In this document: positions 50,850 to 60,759 of the stretch, in pieces
Layout of the letters: every line of letters begins with the position of its first letter
Position numbering within the stretch: position 1 is the stretch's first letter
DNA from: an uncultured Fretibacterium sp.
GTDB lineage: Bacteria > Synergistota > Synergistia > Synergistales > Aminobacteriaceae
Assembly (NCBI GenBank): GCA_937899395.1
Contig: CALBPU010000169.1
Location: 1-64,000, forward strand
Direction: 5' to 3'
DNA length: 64,000 nt
Made by a program: the position numbers and the translations under genes
The notes under the pieces: model-generated
Seen by the model: the letters and a program-made list of their open reading frames with translations, nothing else
Database searches by the model: none
What the model was told of the DNA's origin: nothing

Positions 50850-53264
50850 TTACCTTCCGGGAGTTTTTCTCATGAATATAAATTCATAACCGAGCTGTCC
50901 GGTAATGCTGTCTTGAGTTCTCCTTGAGCCTACGACCTGCCAACCGTCATGACCGCGTTGAGCCATACGTTCAGTCAAATTTGTATCGAAAATAAAATCA
51001 ACTGAATAATCGTACGACGGAGCTGCTTCGATTCCCGGAATTGACTCAAAATTTCCGCTGCCCATATTCATCATAGTTAAAGTCATTTTGTCGTTAAGCT
51101 GCTTCAGTTCCCAAAGTATCATGCCTCCTACAACAGTTAAAGCAATCATTAATAACGGCACTAACCAAGATGATTTGCCTGATGAGTTTTCATTACCTGA
51201 TGAAGTTTTTGCGCCGCCTTTTCGTGCAGCTAATTTTTCGCGTATTCCCATAATTTTCTCCTCATTTTTTTCTTCGCCGCCGTTATTTAGATTTTCATTT
51301 TCATTTTTAACTGGCGGTGTATTTTGTGTTTCTCCGATTTCGATTTCAGGTTCAGGTTCATATTCGGGCATTGAAGCTACAGCGCCTAAATCACCTAAAG
51401 ATGAAATATCCCAATCGTCATCATTAATATTTTCGTTATCATTGATATTAATATCGTCATCTAATAAGCTTGTTTCGGCCATGTTATTTTGGTTTGTTGC
51501 CTCCTCAATTTGAATATCGTTATTTTCATTTTCAATTTTAATTTCAGGTTCAATATTTTCCTCTGTTATTTCTGTATTTTCATTTTCATTTACGAAAGCT
51601 TCAAGAGGCTCTGAAATTTCGGGAGCTTCAGGTTCAGGTTCCGGATCAGGTAAAGGGACTTCCTCTTCTTCGATAATATTTTCTTCGATTACAGGCTCTG
51701 AAGTTTCATTGATATTTTCCTCTTTAACCGCTAATAAATCCTCAAAATTATCCGCTTCGGGTTCGATTTCGTCTTCCGTTTTTTCTTCAATTTCAAGTTC
51801 TATTTGAGGTTCAGGAGATTCTGTTTCTTCTTGTTCAGGTTCTTCTGCTTCAGGTTCATAATCAGAATTTGGCATAAGGTCTAGAGTTTCTATAAATGGT
51901 TCTGGCTCCGAAACTTCACCCTCATATTCTGAAAGATCTAAAGAGATTAAATCATTCTCAAAATCTTGTACAGCATTTTCCTGAGCAGCATCAAGAGGAG
52001 ATTCTGACATTGCTTGAGCGATATTAGCTCTTAATTTATCCTCGGCAGATTGTTGAGATGGTTGTGAATTAACATCATTTCCAGTTAAAAAATCATCAGG
52101 GAGTTTATAGAGTTCAGGTGCTTCACGATTTTCAAGAGTCAAAGGGTTACCTGTCATTGCTTCAGCAATATCAGCCATTAATTTATCTTCAGCGGTTTTT
52201 GTAGATTCAGGCATTGTAACTGATACAGGAGCAATTTCGGACTCTGGATCGGGTTCTTCAGGTTTTTGCTCGGTTGTCGGAAAATCGTAATTGACATTCA
52301 AAACTATCTCATTCTCATCTTGAGCAGGAATTGAATCGTTTTCAATTTCATTATTGTTATCATCTTCATTTTCAATTTCGGCGTTAATAATCGGGAGTTC
52401 ATCTTCACCTGAATCTTCCTCAGCGTTAATAACAGGGACATCAGGCAAAAATTCTTCTTCTTCCTGTTCTGATCCCTCTTCAGAAATTAACGGAATGTCA
52501 GGCAGTTCATCAACCTCTTCTAAATTTTCAACGGTCTCTTCAATTTCTTCAAAGTTTTCAATCTCTTCTTCATTATTATCATCATCATCTTCAATTAAAA
52601 CAGGTAAAGGCTCTTGAATTTCTTCGGACTGTTGTTCTTCTTCAGGCTGTTCAGCTTCAGGAGGTTCGACTGACTCAACGGATTCTGAAATAATTTCAGG
52701 AGTTTCTATTTCAGGCTCTCGAACTTTTTCAACAGGCTCAATATTTTCAGGCTCATTAACTTCATTAACAACTTCTTCAACAGTATATAATTCATTAACA
52801 GGCTCTTGAATTTCTTCAGGTTGCAAAACTTCAACAGGCTGTTTAACTTCAGGAGGTTCAACAGGCTCTGGAATAATTTTAGCTTCTTCAGTTTTTTTGA
52901 CCTTAACGTTAAGCTCCGGCTCTGATTTTGTTTCGGTCCTTAAAATTTTTTTGACAATATGCGGTTTAAGTTCTTTATGTGAAGTTTTTGGTGATACATA
53001 ATGCTTTGCAGTTGTATTTTTCACTGCTTCATGTTTTTCTTTCTTAACTTCGGGTGCTTTGAATACATTATCGGAATTTAGGCTTTGCTCTATTCTCTTC
53101 TCAAGATCACCCATAAGAGAATCAACAATAGCTTGACCTATTTCATCAGGCTTCTTACTTTTCCCGATAGGTCTGCGTTTAATTTTTTTAGCTTTCGTAT
53201 TTACTGAGAATATATCTCCTTCAATATCTCGTCTTAATTTCTCTTCCGCTGTATTTTCACTCAT
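50850..53264 (-). CDS. Long acidic disordered membrane protein with C-terminal DUF4177-like domain
   Basis: This protein is about 804 residues from ATG 53264; an ATG at 53294 is possible but has a ribosome site only 2 bases away. A basic segment (about 20-130) is followed by some 500 residues dominated by Glu, Asp, Pro and Asn, predicted disordered. One transmembrane helix (about 690-712, WLVPLLMIALTVVGG) follows a basic stretch. The C-terminus is a small domain (FDTNLTERMAQRGHDGWQVVGSRR, LGYEFIFMRK) resembling DUF4177. A short motif recurs three times: AEEKLRRDI, AEDKLMADI, AEDKLRANI. It precedes ftsY in the same unit. Function unknown. Confidence 0.75.
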   Translation of the reverse strand: MSENTAEEKLRRDIEGDIFSVNTKAKKIKRRPIGKSKKPDEIGQAIVDSLMGDLEKRIEQSLNSDNVFKAPEVKKEKHEAVKNTTAKHYVSPKTSHKELKPHIVKKILRTETKSEPELNVKVKKTEEAKIIPEPVEPPEVKQPVEVLQPEEIQEPVNELYTVEEVVNEVNEPENIEPVEKVREPEIETPEIISESVESVEPPEAEQPEEEQQSEEIQEPLPVLIEDDDDNNEEEIENFEEIEETVENLEEVDELPDIPLISEEGSEQEEEEFLPDVPVINAEEDSGEDELPIINAEIENEDDNNNEIENDSIPAQDENEIVLNVNYDFPTTEQKPEEPDPESEIAPVSVTMPESTKTAEDKLMADIAEAMTGNPLTLENREAPELYKLPDDFLTGNDVNSQPSQQSAEDKLRANIAQAMSESPLDAAQENAVQDFENDLISLDLSEYEGEVSEPEPFIETLDLMPNSDYEPEAEEPEQEETESPEPQIELEIEEKTEDEIEPEADNFEDLLAVKEENINETSEPVIEENIIEEEEVPLPDPEPEPEAPEISEPLEAFVNENENTEITEENIEPEIKIENENNDIQIEEATNQNNMAETSLLDDDININDNENINDDDWDISSLGDLGAVASMPEYEPEPEIEIGETQNTPPVKNENENLNNGGEEKNEEKIMGIREKLAARKGGAKTSSGNENSSGKSSWLVPLLMIALTVVGGMILWELKQLNDKMTLTMMNMGSGNFESIPGIEAAPSYDYSVDFIFDTNLTERMAQRGHDGWQVVGSRRTQDSITGQLGYEFIFMRKTPGR

Positions 53265-53323
53265 GTTAATTCTTGTCCGTCCTTCAAAGCACATTACCCT
53301 CTAATTATAAATCATCATTCCAA

Positions 53324-53357
53324 TAAAAAAAGCCTTCGCATTTATCATACGAAAGCT
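53324..53357 (-). terminator. Terminator after tRNA-Glu
   Basis: On the minus strand AGCTTTCGTA and TGCGAAGGCT form a 10-bp stem (two G-U pairs) followed by seven Ts. It ends the tRNA transcript just before the region of the acidic-protein promoter. Confidence 0.8.
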
Positions 53358-53371
53358 CTTTTTGATTTTCA

Positions 53372-53447
53372 TGGTAGCCTCAACGAGGTTCGAACTCGTG
53401 TTTTAGCCTTGAGAGGGCTACGACCTGGACCACTAGTCGATGAGGCC
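53372..53447 (-). tRNA. tRNA-Glu (anticodon CTC)
   Basis: The minus strand folds as a tRNA. The acceptor stem is GGCCTCA/TGAGGCT (with a G1-U72 pair), with discriminator A and encoded CCA. The anticodon arm TAGCC-CTCTCAA-GGCTA places CTC after U33, and the T arm includes GAGTTCGAACCTC. It reads GAG. Length is 76 bases. Confidence 0.92.
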
Positions 53448-53501
53448 AAACTGCATTGCTAGGAAATACTACCACGAAAAATTTTTTTGTGCAAGTGTTG
53501 A

Positions 53502-54371
53502 TTAATATCTCAAACCGTATGACGGATAATATATTCTTTTATCGCTCAAGTTTTCTTTTTGAGTTTCAAGAGCAATGCGCCCCGCATTACCCATATCATG
53601 TGCCAACGTTGACGTCAAAACATGTACGGCAAACATCGAACCTATTAAACTGCTTCCGAACATCGGCGAATGATCGCTCACATAAAATTGAAGTTGTGAA
53701 TAACTGCACACAGGAGCCGCCGGACTGTCGGTTATTACAGCAACAAATGCTCCTTCTTCCGAAATTTTTTTCACGGCTTCGGCAACTTCTATAACGTAAC
53801 TTGGAAGTTCACATACTATTAGCATGTCATTTTTTGTTATGCCTCTTGACTGTTCAATGAGTGAAAGTGAACCGCGCCTCATTAAAACGCTCTTTAATCC
53901 GAGTTCCGAAAATCTCGTGTAAAGCCATTCCGCAGGCATTGAGGAAATTCCCCAGCCCATACAGTAAATTGCGTTGGAAGATTGTACTGCCTTACAAAAT
54001 TTTGAAGTAAGTTCGTTATGCAGCGTTAAATTTCTGTATGTCTCACTTATATTAGCCTGTTCGAGCCTGCAAAGTTCAGAAGCAATATCAGAGCCGTTTT
54101 CAAGCCCTGCATTGACCGATGAAGGCAGCATTTGATCCATTAAATTTTTCTTTAACGTATTTTTCAGATCCGCATAACCTTCAAAACCTAACATTCTAGC
54201 AACACGAACTAATTGCGCTCGTGAAACCGATAGCTTTTGTGCTGTCTCACTGATTGAAGAAAAAGCTATTTCCGACGAGTTGCCTAAAATATATTCAGCT
54301 ACTCTTCGTGTTTTATTCGGAAAAAAATTTAATTTTCCCCTTATTCGTTCCTCTAATCGTTGAACGTCCAT
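53502..54371 (-). CDS. RpiR/MurR-family transcriptional regulator
   Basis: This 289-residue protein has an N-terminal RpiR helix-turn-helix (LNFFPNKTRRVAEYILGNSSEIAF, then ISETAQKLSVSRAQLVRVARMLGFEGYADLK) and a C-terminal SIS domain (about 125-260; IYCMGWGISSMPAEWLYTRF) that would bind a phosphosugar. No sugar-metabolism gene is adjacent, so its target is unclear. It lies 10 bases after the tandem OB-fold gene on the same strand. Confidence 0.9.
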   Translation of the reverse strand: MDVQRLEERIRGKLNFFPNKTRRVAEYILGNSSEIAFSSISETAQKLSVSRAQLVRVARMLGFEGYADLKNTLKKNLMDQMLPSSVNAGLENGSDIASELCRLEQANISETYRNLTLHNELTSKFCKAVQSSNAIYCMGWGISSMPAEWLYTRFSELGLKSVLMRRGSLSLIEQSRGITKNDMLIVCELPSYVIEVAEAVKKISEEGAFVAVITDSPAAPVCSYSQLQFYVSDHSPMFGSSLIGSMFAVHVLTSTLAHDMGNAGRIALETQKENLSDKRIYYPSYGLRY

Positions 54372-54381
54372 TTCCCTCTCT

Positions 54382-54945
54382 CTATTCTATCTCTGAACAT
54401 CTGACATAATTTACTCCGCTTCCTCTTGATGAACGCAGAGTGCCTTTAATTTTTACAGGGTCATCGGAATTTTTTTCGGCAAGAATTTTACGCAATTCTT
54501 CATCATAAACTCGAACAACTATAAAATCTCTGCCGCCCGAATTTTCATCACCCTGACGTATCGCAAACCTCATATATTTTCCTGTGCCTGTTTCACCTTC
54601 AGCCTGAGCTTTAACGAGATGTACATTTCCCGAAAGTCTCACTGAATTTTCAAGCTCAAATTTTTCATCAAGCACCTCAACTTCATCAACAGCAAGATAT
54701 AATTCTCCGCTTCCTTTTGACGATTTCAAAACACCTGTAACCTTCACGGGAGTATTTTCGTTAAGAGCCTTCAATTTTTCACAAAGCTCCTTTGAAAATG
54801 CTCGTGCTGTCAAAAAATCTTTACGTGTCGTTCCGTCAGTCCATAAATTTTCATGACGGATTGAAAACGGAAAGTAAGAATCGTTTTTGTTACGGCTCAA
54901 ATGATGCACAAGCCCCGAAACTGTTACAGAATTTTCATAATTCAT
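54382..54945 (-). CDS. Tandem OB-fold protein (two SSB-like repeats)
   Basis: This 187-residue protein is made of two similar ~85-residue halves. Each begins V-x-[VL]-SG-x-VH and ends PVKVTGVLKSSKGSG or PVKIKGTLRSSRGSG. Each repeat has the strand order of an OB fold (FPFSIRHEN / MRFAIRQGD, then FLTARAFSKEL / FIVVRVYDEEL). There is no acidic SSB tail. It could bind single-stranded DNA or RNA. A canonical ssb is at 15313, so this is an additional factor. I know of no named family. Confidence 0.65.
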   Translation of the reverse strand: MNYENSVTVSGLVHHLSRNKNDSYFPFSIRHENLWTDGTTRKDFLTARAFSKELCEKLKALNENTPVKVTGVLKSSKGSGELYLAVDEVEVLDEKFELENSVRLSGNVHLVKAQAEGETGTGKYMRFAIRQGDENSGGRDFIVVRVYDEELRKILAEKNSDDPVKIKGTLRSSRGSGVNYVRCSEIE

Positions 54946-55031
54946 TGGCTATCACCTTTACTAAAATTAAAATAAACTTTCGTCCTGATTATTCTACTAA
55001 CAAAAACGAAAAAGTAAAAGCATATTACAAT

Positions 55032-55059
55032 TTGCACTGAAAGAAATTTTTTCTATAAT
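55032..55059 (+). promoter_or_regulatory. Promoter of the alpha-2-macroglobulin gene
   Basis: TTGCAC (55032-55037) and TATAAT (55054-55059), 16 bases apart, lie about 48 bases upstream of the TTG start. An AAGGAATG ribosome site follows at about 55091-55098. Confidence 0.6.
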
Positions 55060-55106
55060 TAACTCAATTAGAATAAATAAATTTTTATGAAAGGAATGTA
55101 TTTTAA

Positions 55107-58100
55107 TTGCATAAGTCTCAAAAAATTTTTTTGCTTTTGTTACTTATAATTTTCTCGCTGGGCATTTCGAGTGCTTGGTCTGCTCAAACTCGCTCTAACA
55201 TGCCTGCGGGGGTTCAGAGTTTTTCACCTACAGGAACAGTGCCTGATAACGTTTCGTTCAGAGTAGTGTTCCGAAATCCTGTCGTGAATAAAAATCAAAT
55301 GGGAAAAGTTATTACTCCCGAAAATTCTTTATTCCCGATTGAATTAAACCCTCCTCTTCAGCTTGAAGGGCGTTGGCAAAATGACAGGACTTTCACAGCG
55401 AAATTATTATCACCCCTCAGAAGCGCTACAACCTACACCGCAACTCTCAAAGAAAATTTGAAGGACAGGCGCGGCAATAAAATCGGTTCGGGAAAATTTG
55501 TTTTTCAAACCGAAGGATTATCTCCGACTGATATTAAAGCCTCAATGGGAAGAGACGGAAACGCTTATTTCAATTTAGGTTTCAACATGAGAATAGACCC
55601 TGCGAGGTTAAAAGGCTTCATGAGAATTTTGAATGCTCAAGGCCGTGAAATGCCTTACAGTATCAACGGTGCGTTACCTTCTCGAACAATCAGAGTCGCT
55701 GTACCTGTCGAAAAATTTTCATCGCGTCAAAAATTTACCGTTAAAATTGCGGCAGGCTTGAAATCAGGTGAGGGTGATTTAGGAATTGAGAAAGATTTTT
55801 CCGAAACTGTTATTCTTGATCCTGAATTAAATGTTCTGGGATTATATCCTGAAGAAAACGCAATAAGAGCTTCATTTAATTTCGGAATTGATCCTACGGC
55901 AGCAAAAAGTTTCATTGATATTGAACCGTCAGTTAATAACCCGACATTTGAATCAACTTGGACTGATGAAAGCTTTATGATCCGTACCGATGATTTCAAA
56001 CCTCGAAGCAGATTTGTTATAACATTTCGAAAAGGTTTTCCTTCAAAGGGCGGATTAGTTTTGAAAGAGGATTATAAGCAAGCAGTCATTATGCCTGATT
56101 TAGATTCGGAAGTCAGATTGCCTGCTTCAGGAACATATTTAACTCCTCTTAATAAAGGCTTAATTCCCGTTGAACTTTTGAACGTGAAAAAATTGCAGCT
56201 CGATTTATGGCGCATGTACGAGAACAATATTCCTCATGTCCTTAACGGAGACTATGACAATTTCAAGCGTGATATAGCCAAGAGAGTTTTCACGAAGGAA
56301 ATTCCAGTTGACCTTCCTCTCAATGAACGTGTACGAAAAAGTATTCCTCTTGATGAAATTGCAAAAGGTGAACGAGGATTATTTTTGCTGACGGTCAGAG
56401 ACAGTGAGAAAGAATGGTGGAACGAAGCCGAACAAATGATTAACCTCAGTGATATGGGAGCGACTGCAAGGCTTTGGGAGGACGCAATATTAATTTGGGT
56501 CAACACTCTTACAACTGCACGAGGAATTTCGGAAGCTAACGTGAAAATTTATTCCGACAAAAAACAATTATTAGCTGAAGGAAGTACAAATAACGGAGGA
56601 GTATTTTATTATGAACTTCCCGAAGGTCAAACATGGCAGTCAGATAATCAACCCGATGTCGCTGTAATATCGAAAACTGAAGAAGGCAATACCGATTTAA
56701 CTTACATACAGCTCACGAGAAATTTATTGAACCGTGAAGTTTTTGATACGTCAGGAAGAGAATGGTTAAAGTCGGGGTATGACGCAGCGATTTTTTCACC
56801 TAGAGATATTTACAGAACAGGAGAAAACGCTTTATTCAAAGCAATAGTCAGAAATTCCAATTTGACAACTCCTGAAGCATTTCCTGTTTTGTTTATAGTC
56901 AGAGACACTTTAGGGAGAAAAGTTAAACAGGAGGCCGTAACTCTTAATGCTAAGGGAAGCGCGGTTGCTGAAGTGAATTTGCCCTCAAATGCTTTAACAG
57001 GACTTTGGACAGCATCGTTAGCAATTCCCGGCAATGAGGATAAACCTATCGCAGCATATAAATTTCATGTTGAAGATTTTGCGCCGCCTCGTTTGGAAGT
57101 GAAATTAAATTCGTATCGTAAATATCTTGTTCATAACGACACATTGACCGCTGATATTTATGCGAGATGGTTATTCGGAGTTGACGGAGCAGGATTGAAA
57201 TTCAAAACTTCATGGACTGCACGTGAAGGTTCATTTACTCCTGAACAGGACAGATGGAAAGGATATTCATTCGGAGATCCTGAAAGACATTTCACATTCA
57301 CTGACGGAGAACTTGAAGAAGCTAATCTTGATAATTTCGGGAACGGCCATGCTAATTTAACACTTGATGAAGATTGGCAGGCTCCGACGATTATTAATGT
57401 AACTTTGAGAGCTGAAGTTATGGAAGACGGAGGACGTTGGGTATCAAGTTCAATAACGAGGCCGTATTATCCTGCACCTTATCTTTTGGGAATTGCCCCT
57501 GCCGTTGATAATTTCACCGTGAGAAACGACACTGCGTTCAAAGTTGCTGCTGTAACTCCTGATGAAGAACCCGCAAATCCCGGAGAACTTAACGCCGAAC
57601 TTTATAAGGTTACATGGAATTACAACATGATAGAAATCGACGGACGTAAACGTTGGCAAAGCAGCGAAGAATTACAGAAGGTTGACGAAAAAACTTTCAC
57701 GCTTAAAAACGGACTTGGAGAAATTTCGTTCAAACCTGAAAATTACGGCGCATATCTCGTTAGAGTTTCAGACGGCGATGATAATGCAAGAGCTGTTTAC
57801 AGATTTTACGCAACAGATCCCGAATATGCAGGAGGCGGTTCACAGTTAATCGACCGAATCGAAATTTCAACGGAAAAAGAATTTTACAGGCTTGGTGAAA
57901 CTGCGAGAATTAAAGTTAAAGTTCCGTTTGAAGGTTTGTTAATGGTAATGGTTGAAAATGCAAAGATGATGCCTCAGACACGAAAAATTCAGAACGTCAA
58001 AGAATCTGAAGTTGTCTTTGAAGTTCCTGTTACTCAGGATTTCAGACCTAATGCTTGGTTCTCGGCATGGCTTATACGGCCTGTAACAGATGAGGATTCT

Positions 58101-60491
58101 AAAGGTTGGGCATCACATAGGGCAATCGGGCTTGCAAGAATTAAAACCGATCTTTCGGATTTGAATCTCAATGTCTCGATTAACGCTCCGAAAAAAATTG
58201 AACCTGCTTCAAAACTTCCTGTAACGATAAAAATAAACGGTGCTTCAGCTTCAGTTATAAATAACGCCGATGTGGCAGTTGCTTTTGTCGATGACGGAGT
58301 GTTAGGACTGACAAATTATAAAACTCCTGACCTCTTAAAACATTTCTGGGGATTGAAGAAATTAAACTCAGAAGGCTTTGACATTTACGACCAATTAATC
58401 CCTGTAGAAAACAGAGCAACGGAACAGTTACACCCCGCAGGTGATGAGGCACTCGGAGCTTTAGCTGCAAATGGAGATGTACAGAGATTCAAAATTTTGT
58501 CGTTATTCGACGGAGTGTTGTTAGCTGATAAAAACGGCGAAATTCATACCGAGTTTGAAATTCCTGAGTTCAGCGGAAGAGGAAGGCTTTTTGTAGTTGC
58601 GGCATCAGGGAGAAGTTTCGGCAGTGCTGAACAGACAATCGAAATTGCAAGAGACATTGTAACGGAGACAGGTTTACCGAGATTTGCGGCTCCAGGAGAT
58701 ATTTTTGCGGTGCCTGTATCAGTCTTTAACACTTCAAACGAAAACAGAGACGTGAAAATTAATTTAGTTCCTGAAGGTTTAATGCTCGATGAATCTTTCA
58801 CGACATTAAAAATTTCAGCAGGTTCAAAGGCATCATTCAACACTCAGGCAAAAGCTCTCGGAGGAAGTAATAAAGCATTGTTGAAAATTACGACCTCATG
58901 GACTGAAAATAACGCTGAAAAATCTTTCACTCAGGAAATTGAAATCCCTGTTAGAGTTGCATGGCCTGTTATAACAGTGGGAGGTTCTGGAATTTTTGAG
59001 AACGGAACAACTAAACTTGAAATTCCGCTTGATGATTTTGTCGGAAATGTTAGAGGTTCATTGACGCTTGCGAATACTCCGGCAATAAATTTGAACAAGG
59101 CTATTGATTTTCTCAATAATTATCCTTACGCTTGCCTTGAACAAACTATTTCGGGAGCATGGCCGTTTTTGATTTTACCTGATGCAGTTGCGGAACTTGA
59201 TCCTATGGTTACGACCGATACGGCTTTACACGAAAGAACCGACGGAGCTATTGCACGAATACAATCAATGCAGTTATACGACGGTTCGTTCACGATGTGG
59301 CCTGGAAGCAATACGCCTTTTAATTGGGGCAGTGTATATGCAGCTCATTTCCTGTTGAAGGCAAGGGACGCAGGAGTTAATTATCCCGAAGAAATGTTTA
59401 CGGGAGTGTTGAATTGGATAAGGCAATTTTTAGCTTCAATGCCTGCATACGAATCGCCTGATGATGAACGAGATGATTTAACGACTAAGGCATATGCTGT
59501 ATATGTTTTAGCGTTGAACGATGAAAAGCCTTTAGGCTGGATTGAATATTTGCGTGAGAACTCTAACAACTTGAGAGCTTCAGGTCATATTTATTTGGCG
59601 GGTGCGCAATCTTTAATCGACGGTAACGCAGATGCTTTGAGAAATTTAACGCTCGGCAAAAATTCGGGATATTCAGGCGGAACTCTTGAGAGCGATACAC
59701 GAAATACGGCGATATTGTTATCAATGTGGCTTGATGTTGAACCTCAGGCACCTGAAGTTACGGAGCTTGCCTCACGTTTATTGACGCTTGAAAGTAAAGG
59801 CGGTTGGTTCAGCACACAGGATAATTCATCGGCAATAATCGCTCTTGCACGTTACAACGTTGAAACAGCAGGCGCAAAAAGCAATATTCACGCTCAAGTC
59901 AACACAGACACAAGCGACAAAGCAATTTTGACTTACGACAGCACTTCAAAACCTGTCAGCTTAAAAATCAATGATCTTCCCAGAGGCACGGGAATTTTAA
60001 TAGAAGCACAGGGAGACGGACAAGGCTGTTATACATGGAGCGTAAACGGTTATCCGAAATCACAGCCTAAACCCGAACGCCGTAACGTTAATATTGAATG
60101 TCTGTATTTTGACGAAAACGGAAATGTTTTGAATCCTTCAGAGCCTGTTGAACAAGGAAAAGTTATTCAGGTTGTCTTAGGCATAAAACCTTCAATGACA
60201 ATTAACAATCTTGCTTTGAATTATTTATTGCCTGCTGGATTTGAGCTTGAAAATCCGAGACTTGATGACGGCGTTGAGGATTCTGAAAACTCTTACGGAG
60301 TTGTGAATGACATCAGAGATGACAGACTGATATTATTCTTTGACAAATTGAGCGCAGAAAGGTCATACGGCTTTAAGATGAGGGCTGTTACACGAGGAAC
60401 GTTCAAAGTCCCTCAGATTAGTGCTTACGGAATGTATGACTCAACGATACGTTTTACAGGAAATGCACAGCCTGATATTATAATTAAATAG
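55107..60491 (+). CDS. Bacterial alpha-2-macroglobulin-like protease inhibitor
   Basis: This 1794-residue protein has a signal peptide (about 6-26, ending AWSA; no lipobox), a run of macroglobulin MG domains and a bait-region candidate. The thioester-type motif YACLEQ lies near residue 1340, and an alpha/alpha-toroid follows with W-rich helices (SFTMWPGSNTPFNWG, GGWFSTQDNSSAIIAL). The protein ends in a receptor-binding-like domain. Bacterial A2Ms trap attacking proteases in the periplasm. The partner pbpC, usual in Proteobacteria, is absent. The start is TTG at 55107. Confidence 0.92.
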   Translation: MHKSQKIFLLLLLIIFSLGISSAWSAQTRSNMPAGVQSFSPTGTVPDNVSFRVVFRNPVVNKNQMGKVITPENSLFPIELNPPLQLEGRWQNDRTFTAKLLSPLRSATTYTATLKENLKDRRGNKIGSGKFVFQTEGLSPTDIKASMGRDGNAYFNLGFNMRIDPARLKGFMRILNAQGREMPYSINGALPSRTIRVAVPVEKFSSRQKFTVKIAAGLKSGEGDLGIEKDFSETVILDPELNVLGLYPEENAIRASFNFGIDPTAAKSFIDIEPSVNNPTFESTWTDESFMIRTDDFKPRSRFVITFRKGFPSKGGLVLKEDYKQAVIMPDLDSEVRLPASGTYLTPLNKGLIPVELLNVKKLQLDLWRMYENNIPHVLNGDYDNFKRDIAKRVFTKEIPVDLPLNERVRKSIPLDEIAKGERGLFLLTVRDSEKEWWNEAEQMINLSDMGATARLWEDAILIWVNTLTTARGISEANVKIYSDKKQLLAEGSTNNGGVFYYELPEGQTWQSDNQPDVAVISKTEEGNTDLTYIQLTRNLLNREVFDTSGREWLKSGYDAAIFSPRDIYRTGENALFKAIVRNSNLTTPEAFPVLFIVRDTLGRKVKQEAVTLNAKGSAVAEVNLPSNALTGLWTASLAIPGNEDKPIAAYKFHVEDFAPPRLEVKLNSYRKYLVHNDTLTADIYARWLFGVDGAGLKFKTSWTAREGSFTPEQDRWKGYSFGDPERHFTFTDGELEEANLDNFGNGHANLTLDEDWQAPTIINVTLRAEVMEDGGRWVSSSITRPYYPAPYLLGIAPAVDNFTVRNDTAFKVAAVTPDEEPANPGELNAELYKVTWNYNMIEIDGRKRWQSSEELQKVDEKTFTLKNGLGEISFKPENYGAYLVRVSDGDDNARAVYRFYATDPEYAGGGSQLIDRIEISTEKEFYRLGETARIKVKVPFEGLLMVMVENAKMMPQTRKIQNVKESEVVFEVPVTQDFRPNAWFSAWLIRPVTDEDSKGWASHRAIGLARIKTDLSDLNLNVSINAPKKIEPASKLPVTIKINGASASVINNADVAVAFVDDGVLGLTNYKTPDLLKHFWGLKKLNSEGFDIYDQLIPVENRATEQLHPAGDEALGALAANGDVQRFKILSLFDGVLLADKNGEIHTEFEIPEFSGRGRLFVVAASGRSFGSAEQTIEIARDIVTETGLPRFAAPGDIFAVPVSVFNTSNENRDVKINLVPEGLMLDESFTTLKISAGSKASFNTQAKALGGSNKALLKITTSWTENNAEKSFTQEIEIPVRVAWPVITVGGSGIFENGTTKLEIPLDDFVGNVRGSLTLANTPAINLNKAIDFLNNYPYACLEQTISGAWPFLILPDAVAELDPMVTTDTALHERTDGAIARIQSMQLYDGSFTMWPGSNTPFNWGSVYAAHFLLKARDAGVNYPEEMFTGVLNWIRQFLASMPAYESPDDERDDLTTKAYAVYVLALNDEKPLGWIEYLRENSNNLRASGHIYLAGAQSLIDGNADALRNLTLGKNSGYSGGTLESDTRNTAILLSMWLDVEPQAPEVTELASRLLTLESKGGWFSTQDNSSAIIALARYNVETAGAKSNIHAQVNTDTSDKAILTYDSTSKPVSLKINDLPRGTGILIEAQGDGQGCYTWSVNGYPKSQPKPERRNVNIECLYFDENGNVLNPSEPVEQGKVIQVVLGIKPSMTINNLALNYLLPAGFELENPRLDDGVEDSENSYGVVNDIRDDRLILFFDKLSAERSYGFKMRAVTRGTFKVPQISAYGMYDSTIRFTGNAQPDIIIK

Positions 60492-60516
60492 TCATTTTTC
60501 TCACTACTTTCTTATA

Positions 60517-60555
60517 TTAACTCTCTGAAAATTTTTTCGGAGGGTTAATTTTTTT
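60517..60555 (+). terminator. Terminator after the alpha-2-macroglobulin gene
   Basis: AACTCTCTGAAA and TTTCGGAGGGTT pair (with G-U) and are followed by a T-run. It resembles the terminator at 12548 in stem sequence. Confidence 0.8.
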
Positions 60556-60574
60556 GCTGTAAAATTATGTTAGA

Positions 60575-60683
60575 ACCAACAATGGCGATTGCGGTTATGT
60601 AGGTGGCATTGTCGGGTATCTCTCTTAAACGAGTCAAAGCTATCGCTAAATCTTCAGGCATTGTTATTGGCGAGTGATTTTTC
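60575..60683 (+). pseudogene. GLUG-repeat protein fragment with frameshift
   Basis: One frame from 60575 reads TNNGDCGYVGGIVGYLS and then a stop. The shifted frame continues as RVKAIAKSSGIVIGE and then a stop. Together they resemble one GLUG repeat of the kind found in the 24289 surface protein (compare its GGIVGLMHGGS and CKVQAVSQIFG). No start or ribosome site is present. It is probably debris of a deleted surface-protein gene. Confidence 0.45.
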
Positions 60684-60759
60684 CCTGCATTAATCCAGTA
60701 TTTTCAAGCGCAAAAAATACAGAAATAAAATATCAGTAATTTTACGTATGGTCAAAATA

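Noticed and set aside
52354..52617. Ser-rich open frame opposite the acidic protein gene
   Set aside because: It is the antisense reading of Glu/Asp-rich codons and has no ribosome site.
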